Positions 34,125-43,103 of a stretch of DNA of 64,000 nt are shown here, in pieces. The stretch lies in contig NZ_OCNH01000006.1 of NCBI RefSeq assembly GCF_900230225.1, positions 124,001 through 188,000 of the forward strand. Direction: 5' to 3'. Under the pieces are notes generated by a model, which had not been told where the DNA came from, made no database searches, and saw nothing but the letters and a program-made list of their open reading frames with translations. The position numbers and the translations under genes were made by a program. The stretch's first letter is position 1. Each line of letters opens with the position of its first letter. Source of the DNA: Spirosoma fluviale (GTDB taxonomy: Bacteria > Bacteroidota > Bacteroidia > Cytophagales > Spirosomataceae).

Positions 34125-37100
34125 ATGACTCATCAAACGACCTGTTGCTATTGTGGTGTTGGCTGTGGAATTGTCGTCAAACAGGAACCGACCGGACGAT
34201 TGACCGTCGAGGGCGATAAGCAGCACCCATCGAACAAGGGCATGCTGTGCTCGAAGGGCATGAATCTGCATTATACCGTCATGGACCAGTCGGACCGGCT
34301 GCTGTATCCGCAAATGCGGCTCAATCGGAATATGCCCATGCAACGGGTGAGCTGGGATGCCGCGCTGGAGCGGACAGCCGCTGTGTTCAAAACGTTTATC
34401 AAGAAATATGGTCCTGATTCCGTCGCGTTTTATGTGTCGGGGCAGTGCCTTACCGAAGAATATTACCTGGTCAATAAACTCATCAAAGGGTTTATTGGCT
34501 CGAATAACATCGATACCAACTCGCGCCTGTGCATGAGTTCGGCGGTGGTGGGCTACAAACTGTCGCTGGGCGAAGATTCGGTGCCGGTTTGTTACGACGA
34601 TATCGAAGAAGCCGATGTGTTTCTGGTGCAGGGCGCTAACCCCGCCTGGTGCCATCCCGTCCTCTGGCGTCGGGTTGAAGCGCACAAAGCGGCCAATCCG
34701 AATGTCAAAATCATCTGCGTTGACCCGCGTAAAACGGATACCGCCCGCTCGTCGGATCTGCACCTGCCCATCCGGCCCGGCACCGACATTGTGCTGAACA
34801 ACGCCATCGGCCGGTTGCTGATCGAGAATGGCGACATTGACGTAGATTTCATCACCAACCACGCCGACGGCTTTGCCGCCTATAGCGAGCAGGTCATGCA
34901 GCGCACCATCGACGAAGCCTCTGACATCTGCGGGGTTCCGGCTACGGATATTCAGAAAGCGGCTGACTGGATTGGTCGCTCGAAAGGATTTCTGTCGCTC
35001 TGGACGATGGGTTTGAACCAGTCGGTCATTGGTGTCAACAAGAATCTGGCGCTGATCAACCTGCACCTGATTACGGGGCGGATTGGCACACCCGGCAATG
35101 GGCCTTTCTCACTCACGGGCCAGCCTAACGCCATGGGTGGCCGCGAAACGGGTGGCCTTGCCAATGTGCTGCCCGCCCACCGCGACGTAACCAACGCCAC
35201 CCACCGCGCCGAAGTCGAAGCGTTCTGGAACAGCCCAGTCAAGATTGCGTCGAAACCCGGCCTGACCGCTACGGAAATGTTCGAAGCCTTGGCAGACGAC
35301 CGCTTGAAAGCCATCTGGATCATCAACACCAATCCGCTGGTGAGTATGCCCGATGTGAATGCTGCCGAGAAAGCGTTAAAAAATGCTCGTTTCGTGGTCG
35401 TTCAGGACGTGTCGAACCGGGCCGATACGGTGCAGTTTGCCGATGTGGTGCTGCCCGCAGCCGCTTGGCTCGAAAAAGAGGGCACCATGACCAACGCCGA
35501 ACGCCGGATCGCCTACTTGCCCAAAGTCATCGACGCCCCCGGCGAAGCCCTGCCCGATTCCGAGATCATCTGGCGTTTTGCCCAAAAAATGGGTTTCGTC
35601 GACGCCTTCGCTTACCCAAACACCTCCGCCGTTTACGACGAATACGCCCAACTCACCGCTGGCACCAACGTCGACATTACGGGTGTCAACTATGACCTGC
35701 TCAAAGAAAAACGCACCGTCCAGTGGCCGTATAGGAAGGGAGAAAGGAGGAAGGAGGAAAGGGAAGAGAGGAGTAAAAGGGGCGAGTCACCCCTCCCCTT
35801 TGTTCAAGGTGGTCCGGCATTCCGGGAGGGGCCGGGGGTGGGGTCAAACTCCACCGGTACCAAACGCTTATTCACTGACCACAAATTTTATACGCCGAAC
35901 GGCCGGGCGCAGATACACGCCGTGCCCGACGAAAATACCTCCGAACTCACTGATGCTGACTTTCCGCTTATCTTAACCACGGGTCGTATCCGCGACCAGT
36001 GGCACACCATGACAAAAACGGGCCGTGTTGCCAAGTTGAATCAGCATAGTCCGCAACCCTTTTTGCAGATTCACCCCGACGATGCCAACGCGCGCGGCAT
36101 TGAAGACGGCCAACTGGTTGAAGTTCGTGGACGCCGGGGCGAGGTACGGGTGAAGGCCCAACTGACCGATGATGTGCGGCCGGGACTGTGCTTTTTGCCG
36201 ATGCACTGGGGAAAGGTGCTGGCCGGTAAGCCGGGCGAGAGCAACCTGAACCGCGCCAACAACCTGACCAACGCACTTGTCGACCCGCGCTCCAAAGAGC
36301 CGGACTTCAAGTTCACAGCGGTGGAGGTGGTGCCGTTCAGCAAGCCGGTCGAGAAAATTGTCATTATCGGTGCCGGTTCGGCTGGGCTAGGGTTTATCAA
36401 CGCCTACCGTGCCCTGAAATCGGGGCGGGTCGAAAGCCCGGAAACACCCGTCAACGATGAACTGCATATTTTCTCGAAAGAGATTTACCCGTTCTACAAT
36501 CGCGTGCTGCTGCCCGACTACATCAGTGGGGCGCAGTCGTGGGAGCAGTTGGTCAAGCTTCGGGAAGACCAGTTTGCCGAAGCCCGCATTATTGTCCACA
36601 AAGGCGTTGGCATTGCCCATATCGACCGGAAAGCGAAAGTGGTGGTCGATACCAATGGCGTTGAACATACGTATGATAAACTCCTGCTCGGCACGGGCAG
36701 CAATGCGTTTATGCCGAAAGGGATTCCCCGTTTGCCGGGGATTTTCAACATGCGGTCGCGGCTCGACGCCGATTCGCTGATGCCGTTCCTCAACCGTCCA
36801 GCCGATGGCTCGGAGCCTCACACGGTCATTGTGGGTGGTGGCTTACTCGGTCTGGAACTGGCGGCATCGTTACGGCAGATCAACGTTCGGGTGACGGTCA
36901 TTCAGCGAGTGGGTCGGTTCATGGAACGCCAGCTCGACCCGCTGGCCAGCGAATTGCTTTACCTCGAACTTCTCGACCGGGGCATCGATGTCTACTTCAA
37001 CGAAGAAGTGCAGACGTTCATCGGCACCGATAAAGTGGAAGGCATTCAATTGAAATCGGGAAAGAAACTTACCTGTCAGGTGGTCGTTATGGCTATTGGC

Positions 37101-37793
37101 ACCGTACCTAATATCGAACTCGCTCGCGAAGCCGGACTGACCTGCAACCGGGGCGTGGTTGTAAACGATTACCTGCAAACCTCCGACCCCGACATTTTTG
37201 CGGCCGGTGAAGTGGCGCAGTGGAACGGTCAGATGTGGGGCATCACCCTGGCCGCCGAGCAACAGGCCGAAGCAGCCGCCCGCTTCATCGCGGGCGATGT
37301 GTCGCAGCCCTACAAAGGCAGTCTGTCCATCAGCATTCTGAAAATGGAAGGGCTTCACTTGTGCAGTATGGGCCTGACGGAAGTGCCGCCCAACGCCGGG
37401 CCGGAGTTCGAAGAGATCGTCTTCATCGACAAATCGAAGCGGTACTATAAGAAGTGCATCGTTCAGGGCGACAAGCTGGTCGGGGCGATTCTCGTTGGCG
37501 ACAAGAACGAGTTTGCCGAGTTTCGCGAACTGATCGCCAACGGCACCGAACTCTCCGAAAAGCGACTCCAGCTCCTGCGGGCCAGCAAACAGGTTGACCC
37601 GGTGGAAGGCAAGCTGGTATGTTCCTGCAACACCGTCGGGCAGGGGAATCTGGAGCGAGCCATCCAGGCCGGTTGCACCGATTTTCAGCAACTGTGCCAG
37701 AAGACAGGCGCCGGAACGGGCTGCGGCTCGTGCAGACCGGAGGTACGGAGTATTCTGGAGAAGATGAAGGAAGCCATTCTGGTTAATGAATAA
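34125..37793 (+). CDS. Fused assimilatory nitrate reductase: molybdopterin catalytic + FAD/NAD reductase + BFD 2Fe-2S
   Basis: The 1222-residue protein joins the usually separate NasC and NasB parts. Residues 7-42 hold a 4Fe-4S site (C7-x2-C10-x3-C14 ... C42). C136 in NSRLCMSSAVVGY is the expected molybdenum ligand. The catalytic part runs to about 730 and has ALINLHLITGRIGTPGNGPF. From about 742 (IVIIGAGSAGLGFINAYRAL) comes an FAD/NAD-dependent disulfide-reductase fold, with TVIVGGGLLGLELAASL near 900. The C-terminal BFD-like part (about 1165-1222) has LVCSCNTVGQG and GTGCGSCRPEV. It reduces nitrate to nitrite in the cytoplasm. Residues about 537-580 are an Arg/Lys/Glu-rich insertion that matches a repeat element (see 35731-35865). 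Confidence 0.93.
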   Translation: MTHQTTCCYCGVGCGIVVKQEPTGRLTVEGDKQHPSNKGMLCSKGMNLHYTVMDQSDRLLYPQMRLNRNMPMQRVSWDAALERTAAVFKTFIKKYGPDSVAFYVSGQCLTEEYYLVNKLIKGFIGSNNIDTNSRLCMSSAVVGYKLSLGEDSVPVCYDDIEEADVFLVQGANPAWCHPVLWRRVEAHKAANPNVKIICVDPRKTDTARSSDLHLPIRPGTDIVLNNAIGRLLIENGDIDVDFITNHADGFAAYSEQVMQRTIDEASDICGVPATDIQKAADWIGRSKGFLSLWTMGLNQSVIGVNKNLALINLHLITGRIGTPGNGPFSLTGQPNAMGGRETGGLANVLPAHRDVTNATHRAEVEAFWNSPVKIASKPGLTATEMFEALADDRLKAIWIINTNPLVSMPDVNAAEKALKNARFVVVQDVSNRADTVQFADVVLPAAAWLEKEGTMTNAERRIAYLPKVIDAPGEALPDSEIIWRFAQKMGFVDAFAYPNTSAVYDEYAQLTAGTNVDITGVNYDLLKEKRTVQWPYRKGERRKEEREERSKRGESPLPFVQGGPAFREGPGVGSNSTGTKRLFTDHKFYTPNGRAQIHAVPDENTSELTDADFPLILTTGRIRDQWHTMTKTGRVAKLNQHSPQPFLQIHPDDANARGIEDGQLVEVRGRRGEVRVKAQLTDDVRPGLCFLPMHWGKVLAGKPGESNLNRANNLTNALVDPRSKEPDFKFTAVEVVPFSKPVEKIVIIGAGSAGLGFINAYRALKSGRVESPETPVNDELHIFSKEIYPFYNRVLLPDYISGAQSWEQLVKLREDQFAEARIIVHKGVGIAHIDRKAKVVVDTNGVEHTYDKLLLGTGSNAFMPKGIPRLPGIFNMRSRLDADSLMPFLNRPADGSEPHTVIVGGGLLGLELAASLRQINVRVTVIQRVGRFMERQLDPLASELLYLELLDRGIDVYFNEEVQTFIGTDKVEGIQLKSGKKLTCQVVVMAIGTVPNIELAREAGLTCNRGVVVNDYLQTSDPDIFAAGEVAQWNGQMWGITLAAEQQAEAAARFIAGDVSQPYKGSLSISILKMEGLHLCSMGLTEVPPNAGPEFEEIVFIDKSKRYYKKCIVQGDKLVGAILVGDKNEFAEFRELIANGTELSEKRLQLLRASKQVDPVEGKLVCSCNTVGQGNLERAIQAGCTDFQQLCQKTGAGTGCGSCRPEVRSILEKMKEAILVNE
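35731..35865 (+). repeat. Repeat element inserted in frame in the nitrate reductase gene
   Basis: The segment encodes about 45 residues rich in R, K, E, G and P between a linker QWPY and TKRLFTDHKFYTP. Its DNA is purine-rich (GGAGGAAGGAGG), then contains ACCCCTCCCC paired with GGGAGGGG and a CCGGCATTCCGG palindrome, unlike the rest of the gene. The reading frame stays open. Confidence 0.7.
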
Positions 37794-37847
37794 TGGAAAA
37801 TGTATAACGTAGAAAACGCAAGGCTGAGCTTTCATTATTCATTAAAC
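37781..37847. repeat. Imperfect inverted repeat after the nitrate reductase gene
   Basis: GGTTAATGAATAATGGAAAA (37781-37800) pairs with TTTCATTATTCATTAAAC (37830-37847) with few mismatches. The stop codon of the reductase lies in the first arm. Confidence 0.65.
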
Positions 37848-37870
37848 ATTATTCAGTTTTCATTCAAAAA

Positions 37871-39343
37871 ATGCGCGATTACTATACCTTAAAAGTCAAC
37901 ATGCCCGCCGGGATTGTTTCGCCGGGAGCGCTGCAAACGGTGTTGCGGCTGGCCTACGAAGCGAAGGTTCGGAAGGTCCGTTTTGGTGCCCGTCAGCAGT
38001 TGCTCATGACGGTGCATTACGAAGACATGCGGTTTCTGGAAAAAGACTTGAAACAACATCAGATTTCGTACGAGCTGAACACGGAGCAGTACCCGAATAT
38101 CATCAGCTCGTATTGTGGCGAAGATGTGTTTCGGACGGGGGCGTGGCTGCGGGAAAGCGAGTACCATACGGTGCTGGACCAGTTCGATTACCAGCCCCGG
38201 CTGAAAATCAACCTGTCGGATTCCAACCAGAGTTTTACGCCGTTCTTTACGGGAAATCTCAATTTTATTGCCTCCCCCGAACCGCATTTCTGGTACTTGT
38301 ACGTCCGCCCGAAACAGAGCAACAACCTGTTCCGCTGGCCCGAGTTAATCTACACCAACGACATTGGCCGGGTAGCCAAAGCTGTTGAAGAGACTTTGCT
38401 GGCGCAGGATTTTCAGGGGGAAGACGCGTTGTATAAAGCCGTTACGGCCAATCAGCACTTTATTACGCAACCGGCCACCCACGAAGTAGAACTGCCCGAG
38501 TTTTCGTTGCCGTATTACGAAGGTTTTAACCGCTACGGCGAGCGGTCGTGGCTGGGGCTCTACCGCCGGGATGAGCAGTTTACCATTGCTTTTTTACTCG
38601 ATGTGTGCGCCTTGTGTTTGAAGACCCGCGTCGGCGAAATCTGCGCTACACCCTGGAAATCGCTCATTATTAAAGGGATCGAAGCGAAAGACCGGGCGGC
38701 CTGGTCGCAGGTGTTGGGCAAGCATAACATAAACGTGCGCCATGCCGCCAATGAACTGGCCTGGCAAACGGAAGATCATACCGACGAAGGCACCGAGCTG
38801 AAGCATTACGTCATTCGGAATTTTGAGAAGAACGACACGCGCACGTTTGGGCTTTGTTTCGGGGTGCAGACCCGCGCTAAATCGGAAGTGTTTGGCTCCG
38901 TGCTGATCCGGAAGCGGCCACTGCTCCAACTTGGGCAACTGTCGTTGTTCAGCGTATATGATTTGTATTATACGGAAAACTTCAACCCTAATAGCCGGAC
39001 GTACCATGTTTTTGAGAAAGGGCTGTTTCGCATGCATGTTCCGAATCAACTCAATCGGTTGTGCCGAAAATTCAACGCTAGCCGGTCGCAGGATCGGGCC
39101 GAAACGGCATGGGTTGAAACCGAAAAGCCGGAGCCTTCGCCAGGTGTCGAGGCTACCGTACACCAGTGTCCACATTGCTTCACTGTCTATGATGAGCAGT
39201 ATGGTGATGCCCGGCATGGCGATGCCCGGCGCAACATCCCGGCGGGTACGCCATTCAGCCAGCTACCCACTAACTACACTTGCTCCACCTGCGACGCCCC
39301 GAAGCAGGAGATGACACCCGTGCAACTAATAGCGGTGCCGTAA
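37871..39343 (+). CDS. Nitrite/sulfite reductase-like protein with C-terminal rubredoxin domain
   Basis: The protein has 490 residues. It opens with a ferredoxin-like half domain of the NiR/SiR fold (LKVNMPAGIVSPGALQTVL, then KVRFGARQQLLMTVHY). A siroheme-like part follows, but the C-x5-C...C-x3-C 4Fe-4S/siroheme ligands are not visible; the equivalent region reads NIISSYCGEDVFRTGAW. A second half (about 215-395) has VCALCLKTRVGEICATPWKS. The last about 60 residues are rubredoxin: CPHCFTVYDEQYGD and NIPAGTPFSQLPTNYTCSTC. It follows the nitrate reductase by 77 nt. Role is inferred as electron transfer or assembly for nitrate/nitrite reduction; independent catalysis is doubtful. Confidence 0.75.
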   Translation: MRDYYTLKVNMPAGIVSPGALQTVLRLAYEAKVRKVRFGARQQLLMTVHYEDMRFLEKDLKQHQISYELNTEQYPNIISSYCGEDVFRTGAWLRESEYHTVLDQFDYQPRLKINLSDSNQSFTPFFTGNLNFIASPEPHFWYLYVRPKQSNNLFRWPELIYTNDIGRVAKAVEETLLAQDFQGEDALYKAVTANQHFITQPATHEVELPEFSLPYYEGFNRYGERSWLGLYRRDEQFTIAFLLDVCALCLKTRVGEICATPWKSLIIKGIEAKDRAAWSQVLGKHNINVRHAANELAWQTEDHTDEGTELKHYVIRNFEKNDTRTFGLCFGVQTRAKSEVFGSVLIRKRPLLQLGQLSLFSVYDLYYTENFNPNSRTYHVFEKGLFRMHVPNQLNRLCRKFNASRSQDRAETAWVETEKPEPSPGVEATVHQCPHCFTVYDEQYGDARHGDARRNIPAGTPFSQLPTNYTCSTCDAPKQEMTPVQLIAVP

Positions 39344-39687
39344 CAACCCCGACGGGGTTGACTGTAGATAACCCCGGACTGCGTCCGGGGCAAAGCCAGT
39401 AGGTAATCGCTGCTCCAACCCCGACGGGGTTGACTATGGATGACCCCGGACTGCGTCCGGGGCAGATGGCAGGTGTGCTCCGGGGGCAGGCGGTGGACTA
39501 GAGTAGGTATTGCGGTGTGTCGTATGGCGGTGCTGTCTGCCGAGGGCTGCGCCCCCGGTTATCCATAGTCAACCCCTTCGGGGTTAGTTAGCGTGGTGGG
39601 TGTCTTCTGTCTGAAGGGGCATGAGAGGTGTGCACACCATCCGAGGGCTGTGCCCCCGGTTATCGACAGTCAACCCCGTCGGGGTTA
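39344..39687. repeat. Cluster of palindromic repeats (BIME-like)
   Basis: Two direct copies of a 48-bp unit (39344-39391 and 39416-39463) contain CCCCGACGGGG and CCCCGGACTGCGTCCGGGG hairpins. Two copies of the unit in inverted orientation lie at 39540-39586 and 39641-39687, with GAGGGCTGYGCCCCCGG and CAACCCCKTCGGGGTTA. Spacers are unrelated. No gene is seen in the remaining about 385 bp between 39343 and 39729. Confidence 0.88.
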
Positions 39688-39728
39688 ATGGGTTAGGCTT
39701 TTCTGGGGGAAATTAGTAGTATTAGGGT

Positions 39729-40127
39729 ATGAGTACGCATCATGCCAACGACCTTAAGCAGCAGATAGAGCACATACTCCGATGGGAGCAATCGTCCCAC
39801 TGGCGGGTACACGATTACGTGTATCTGAGCGAACTCGTTTCCCGTCATACCCAACGACAGGTCGATGCTCGGGAGTTACAGGCATTTTGGGAGTCATCGG
39901 CGGTGCCGCCCAAACCGTCGCTGGATACCCTCGCTAGTTTCGTTGATTATACCGACTGGGACGACTTCTGCTCCCGCAATGCCTACGGGGTTATGGAGGT
40001 CGATGAAGAGACACAACTGCTTCATGCTCCCATGTGGGAAATTCCCGTACGTTGGGTGATTGTCCTCTGCTGGCTGTCGGTTATAACCTCTGTTGTGGTT
40101 GGGATTTTGTTAGTATGGAAACGCTAA
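39729..40127 (+). CDS. Small hypothetical protein with C-terminal transmembrane helix
   Basis: The protein has 132 residues. The N-terminal region is soluble and helix-rich, with SLDTLASFVDYTDWDDFCSR, a motif seen in several uncharacterised Bacteroidota proteins. A single membrane helix ends the protein (WVIVLCWLSVITSVVVGILL) followed by WKR, so the N-terminus is probably cytoplasmic. It lies 73 nt before the M16 peptidase gene. I do not recognise a function. Confidence 0.6.
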   Translation: MSTHHANDLKQQIEHILRWEQSSHWRVHDYVYLSELVSRHTQRQVDARELQAFWESSAVPPKPSLDTLASFVDYTDWDDFCSRNAYGVMEVDEETQLLHAPMWEIPVRWVIVLCWLSVITSVVVGILLVWKR

Positions 40128-40199
40128 ACGATTCCACGTTTCGTAACGTTATTGTCCATATTATTGCCCCGAGAACCACAACCCAATTTAAGCGACCGA

Positions 40200-43064
40200 A
40201 TGGTACGTTATCCTTTATGCCTGAGTCTGTTCCTCAGCGCAACGCTGGTGCTGGCACAATCCACGCCCAAAGCTAAATCATCAACAAAACCGGCTCAAAC
40301 GTCTGCCAAGACCCAGACGACGACGCCAAATCTGAACAGCCCCATTCCTCTCGACCCCGACGTGAAAGTCGGTAAGTTGCCGAACGGCCTGACCTATTAC
40401 ATTCGCAAGAATGCCGAGCCCAAAAACCGGGCGGAGTTGCGGTTGGTGATCCGGGCGGGGTCGGTGCTGGAGAACGACAACCAGCAGGGGCTGGCTCACT
40501 TTATGGAACACATGGAGTTCAACGGCACCAAGAATTTTCCGAAAAACGAGCTGGTCAACTTCCTGCAATCGGCGGGTGTCCGGTTCGGGGCCGACCTGAA
40601 CGCGTATACGGGTTTTGACGAAACGGTGTATCAGCTGCCCGTTCCGACGGATTCGGCCAACGTGTTCACCAACGCTTTCCAAATTCTGGAAGACTGGGCA
40701 CACAACGCCACCATCGACCCTACCGAAGTCGACAAAGAACGTGGTGTCATTCTGGAAGAACGTCGGCTTGGTCGCGGGGCGGGTCAGCGGATGCGGGACC
40801 AGTATTTTCCGATGCTGCTGAACAATTCGCAGTACGCCAAACGTCTGCCCATCGGTACCGAACAGGTGCTGACCACCTTCAAGCCCGAAGTGCTGCGGCA
40901 GTTCTATAAAGACTGGTACCGACCCGACCTGATGGCTGTTATTGCCGTTGGTGATTTCGATCTGAAGCAGGTGGAAGGCATTATCCGACAGAAGTTCGGT
41001 CGAATTCCGGCGGTGAAAAATCCCAAACCCCGCACAGAGTACGACATTCCGGCGCACAAAGACACCAAAGTGGTCATCGTAACCGATCCTGAACAGCCGA
41101 ACACGGTGGTGCAGGTGATTTATAAGCGGCCCGAAATCAAGGAAAAAACGCTGAATGACCTTCGCGAAAGCATCAAGCGCGGCCTGTTCAATACCATGCT
41201 CGGCAACCGGATTCAGGAGTTGACCCAGCAGGCGAACCCCCCATTTTTGGGCGGATACAGCAACTACAGCGATTTTCTGGGTAACCTTGATGCCTTTACG
41301 TCCATTGCTGTGGCGAAAGAAGGCAACGTCGAAAAAGCTATCCGGGCCGTGCTCGACGAGAATGCCCGTGTCAAACAATTTGGCTTTACCCCCACCGAAT
41401 TGGCCCGCGCCAAGCAGGAATTCATGACCAACGTGGAGCAGGCCTATAGCGAGCGCGATAAAACCCGGTCGGTCAATTACGTAAACGAATACGTGCAGAA
41501 CTTCACGGATAAGGCTCCCTACACAAGCATTGATTTCTATTACAACTTCCTCAAAAAAGAGCAGGATGGTATCAAACTCGCCGAAGTCAACGCGCTGGTC
41601 GACCAGTTTATCCACAACGACAACCGGGCGGTCATTGTCATGGCACCCGAAAAAGACAAAGCCAAATTGCCAACCGTCGAACAGATCATCAGCTACGTCG
41701 ACGATGCCGGAAAGGGCCTGACGGCCTATGAAGACAAAACCCTCGACAGCCCCTTGCTGACCACTCAACCCACAGCATCGCCCGTGGTGAACGAGAAGCA
41801 GATCAAGGACATTGGCGTAACGGAATGGACGTTGAAGAACGGCGTTCGGGTGGTGCTGAAACCCACTAATTTCAAGAACGACCAGATTCTGTTTTCGGCC
41901 AGTAGCCCCGGTGGCACGTCGCTTTATGATTTGAAGGATTTTCAGTCGGCGCGGTTCTCGTCAACGCTGGCGGCTATGGGCGGCACGGGTGCATATAACC
42001 AGATTCAGTTAGGCAAATTTCTGTCGGGCAAGCAGGTTAGCGTGTTCCCGTATGTGGGTGAACTGAACGAAGGTATCAACGGCAGCGCGGCCCCGAAAGA
42101 CCTGGAAACGGCCTTGCAACTGCTATATAGCTACTTTACCCAGCCCCGCAAAGACCCCGACGTGGTGAAAGGCTTCCTGTCGAACCAGCGGAGTGCGTTG
42201 CAGAACCGCATCAATACCCCGACTCCGCAGGGCGTTTTTCAGGATACCGTCACCGTCACGCTGGGCAACAACAACCCCCGTCGGCAGCCGCTCAAGCCCG
42301 AAGATCTGGACAACATCGACCTCGACCGGGCGCTGAAAATCTATCAGGAGCGTTTTGCCAATGCCGGTGATTTCACGTTCTACTTCGTCGGTAACTTCAA
42401 GGAAGATCAGCTAAAGCCGTTGGTCGAGAAATACCTCGGCGGCTTGCCTGCTACGGGTAAATCCGAGAAATTCAACGACCTCGGCATCCGGGCACCCAAA
42501 GGCCAGATCAGCAAAACCGTATACCGGGGCGTCGACCCCAAAGCCGCCGTGCAACTGGTATACACGGGTGACATAAACTGGTCGCCGGAAACATCGACCC
42601 AACTGGACGCGCTGGCCGAAGTGCTGGAAATCAAGCTGACCGAGAAGTTGCGCGAAGAGGAAAGTGGCGTGTATGGCGTTGGGGCCAGTGCGGCCTACGC
42701 CAAATATCCGGTGCCGCGCTACACCTTCCGCATCAACTTCGGCTGTGCGCCCGAAAACGTGGAGAAGCTCATTGCCAAAACGCAGGAGTTGATCAACAGC
42801 CTGAAAGAGAAAGGAGCCCTCCCCGCCGACATTGCCAAGTTCAAAGCCGAAACCCGTCGCGAAACGGAAGTTCAGCTGAAGGACAACCAGTTCTGGCTGG
42901 GTTATCTGCAAAACCAGTACTACAACGGCGACGCCCCCGACGAGGTACTGCACGAAGCTGAGCAATTGAACAAAGTGACCGTCGAGAGCACCAAAGCCAC
43001 TGCCAACCAGTACCTGAGTTCGAATTTGATTCGGCTGGTATTGATGCCGGAGAAGAAGCAATAA
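40200..43064 (+). CDS. Secreted M16 family zinc metallopeptidase (pitrilysin-like, two-domain)
   Basis: The protein has 954 residues from ATG 40200; an upstream ATG would give a poor signal sequence. The signal peptide is MVRYPLCLSLFLSATLVLAQ. The inverted zinc motif HFMEH has H100, E103 and H104, followed by the distal Glu region near residue 180 (KERGVILEERRLG). A second, inactive M16 copy fills the C-terminal half (DIGVTEWTLKNGVRVVLKPT starts it). Such periplasmic proteins degrade peptides. The last 49 coding bases are duplicated at 43747-43795, beyond an inserted toxin-antitoxin pair. Confidence 0.94.
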   Translation: MVRYPLCLSLFLSATLVLAQSTPKAKSSTKPAQTSAKTQTTTPNLNSPIPLDPDVKVGKLPNGLTYYIRKNAEPKNRAELRLVIRAGSVLENDNQQGLAHFMEHMEFNGTKNFPKNELVNFLQSAGVRFGADLNAYTGFDETVYQLPVPTDSANVFTNAFQILEDWAHNATIDPTEVDKERGVILEERRLGRGAGQRMRDQYFPMLLNNSQYAKRLPIGTEQVLTTFKPEVLRQFYKDWYRPDLMAVIAVGDFDLKQVEGIIRQKFGRIPAVKNPKPRTEYDIPAHKDTKVVIVTDPEQPNTVVQVIYKRPEIKEKTLNDLRESIKRGLFNTMLGNRIQELTQQANPPFLGGYSNYSDFLGNLDAFTSIAVAKEGNVEKAIRAVLDENARVKQFGFTPTELARAKQEFMTNVEQAYSERDKTRSVNYVNEYVQNFTDKAPYTSIDFYYNFLKKEQDGIKLAEVNALVDQFIHNDNRAVIVMAPEKDKAKLPTVEQIISYVDDAGKGLTAYEDKTLDSPLLTTQPTASPVVNEKQIKDIGVTEWTLKNGVRVVLKPTNFKNDQILFSASSPGGTSLYDLKDFQSARFSSTLAAMGGTGAYNQIQLGKFLSGKQVSVFPYVGELNEGINGSAAPKDLETALQLLYSYFTQPRKDPDVVKGFLSNQRSALQNRINTPTPQGVFQDTVTVTLGNNNPRRQPLKPEDLDNIDLDRALKIYQERFANAGDFTFYFVGNFKEDQLKPLVEKYLGGLPATGKSEKFNDLGIRAPKGQISKTVYRGVDPKAAVQLVYTGDINWSPETSTQLDALAEVLEIKLTEKLREEESGVYGVGASAAYAKYPVPRYTFRINFGCAPENVEKLIAKTQELINSLKEKGALPADIAKFKAETRRETEVQLKDNQFWLGYLQNQYYNGDAPDEVLHEAEQLNKVTVESTKATANQYLSSNLIRLVLMPEKKQ
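43014..43062 (+). repeat. 49-bp direct repeat, copy 1 (end of the M16 gene)
   Basis: This stretch is identical base for base to 43747-43795. It covers the last 16 codons of the peptidase gene and the first base of the stop codon. The two copies are exactly 733 bp apart and bracket the MntA-HepT module. Confidence 0.95.
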
Positions 43065-43103
43065 GAAATTTAACGACCTTTGCCAACTAGTAGTCAAGAG
43101 CTT

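Noticed and set aside
34080..35066. A 328-residue minus-strand frame opposite the nitrate reductase
   Set aside because: It is antisense to the Fe-S and molybdenum ligand region, runs into the inverted repeat, and has no motif.
39344..39687. A CRISPR array in the repeat cluster
   Set aside because: Units are palindromes in both orientations, spacers are irregular in length, only four copies exist and no cas gene is near.
40281..41768. A 495-residue minus-strand frame opposite the M16 peptidase
   Set aside because: It is a frame shadow of a high-GC coding gene; the plus frame carries the HFMEH zinc site and signal peptide.
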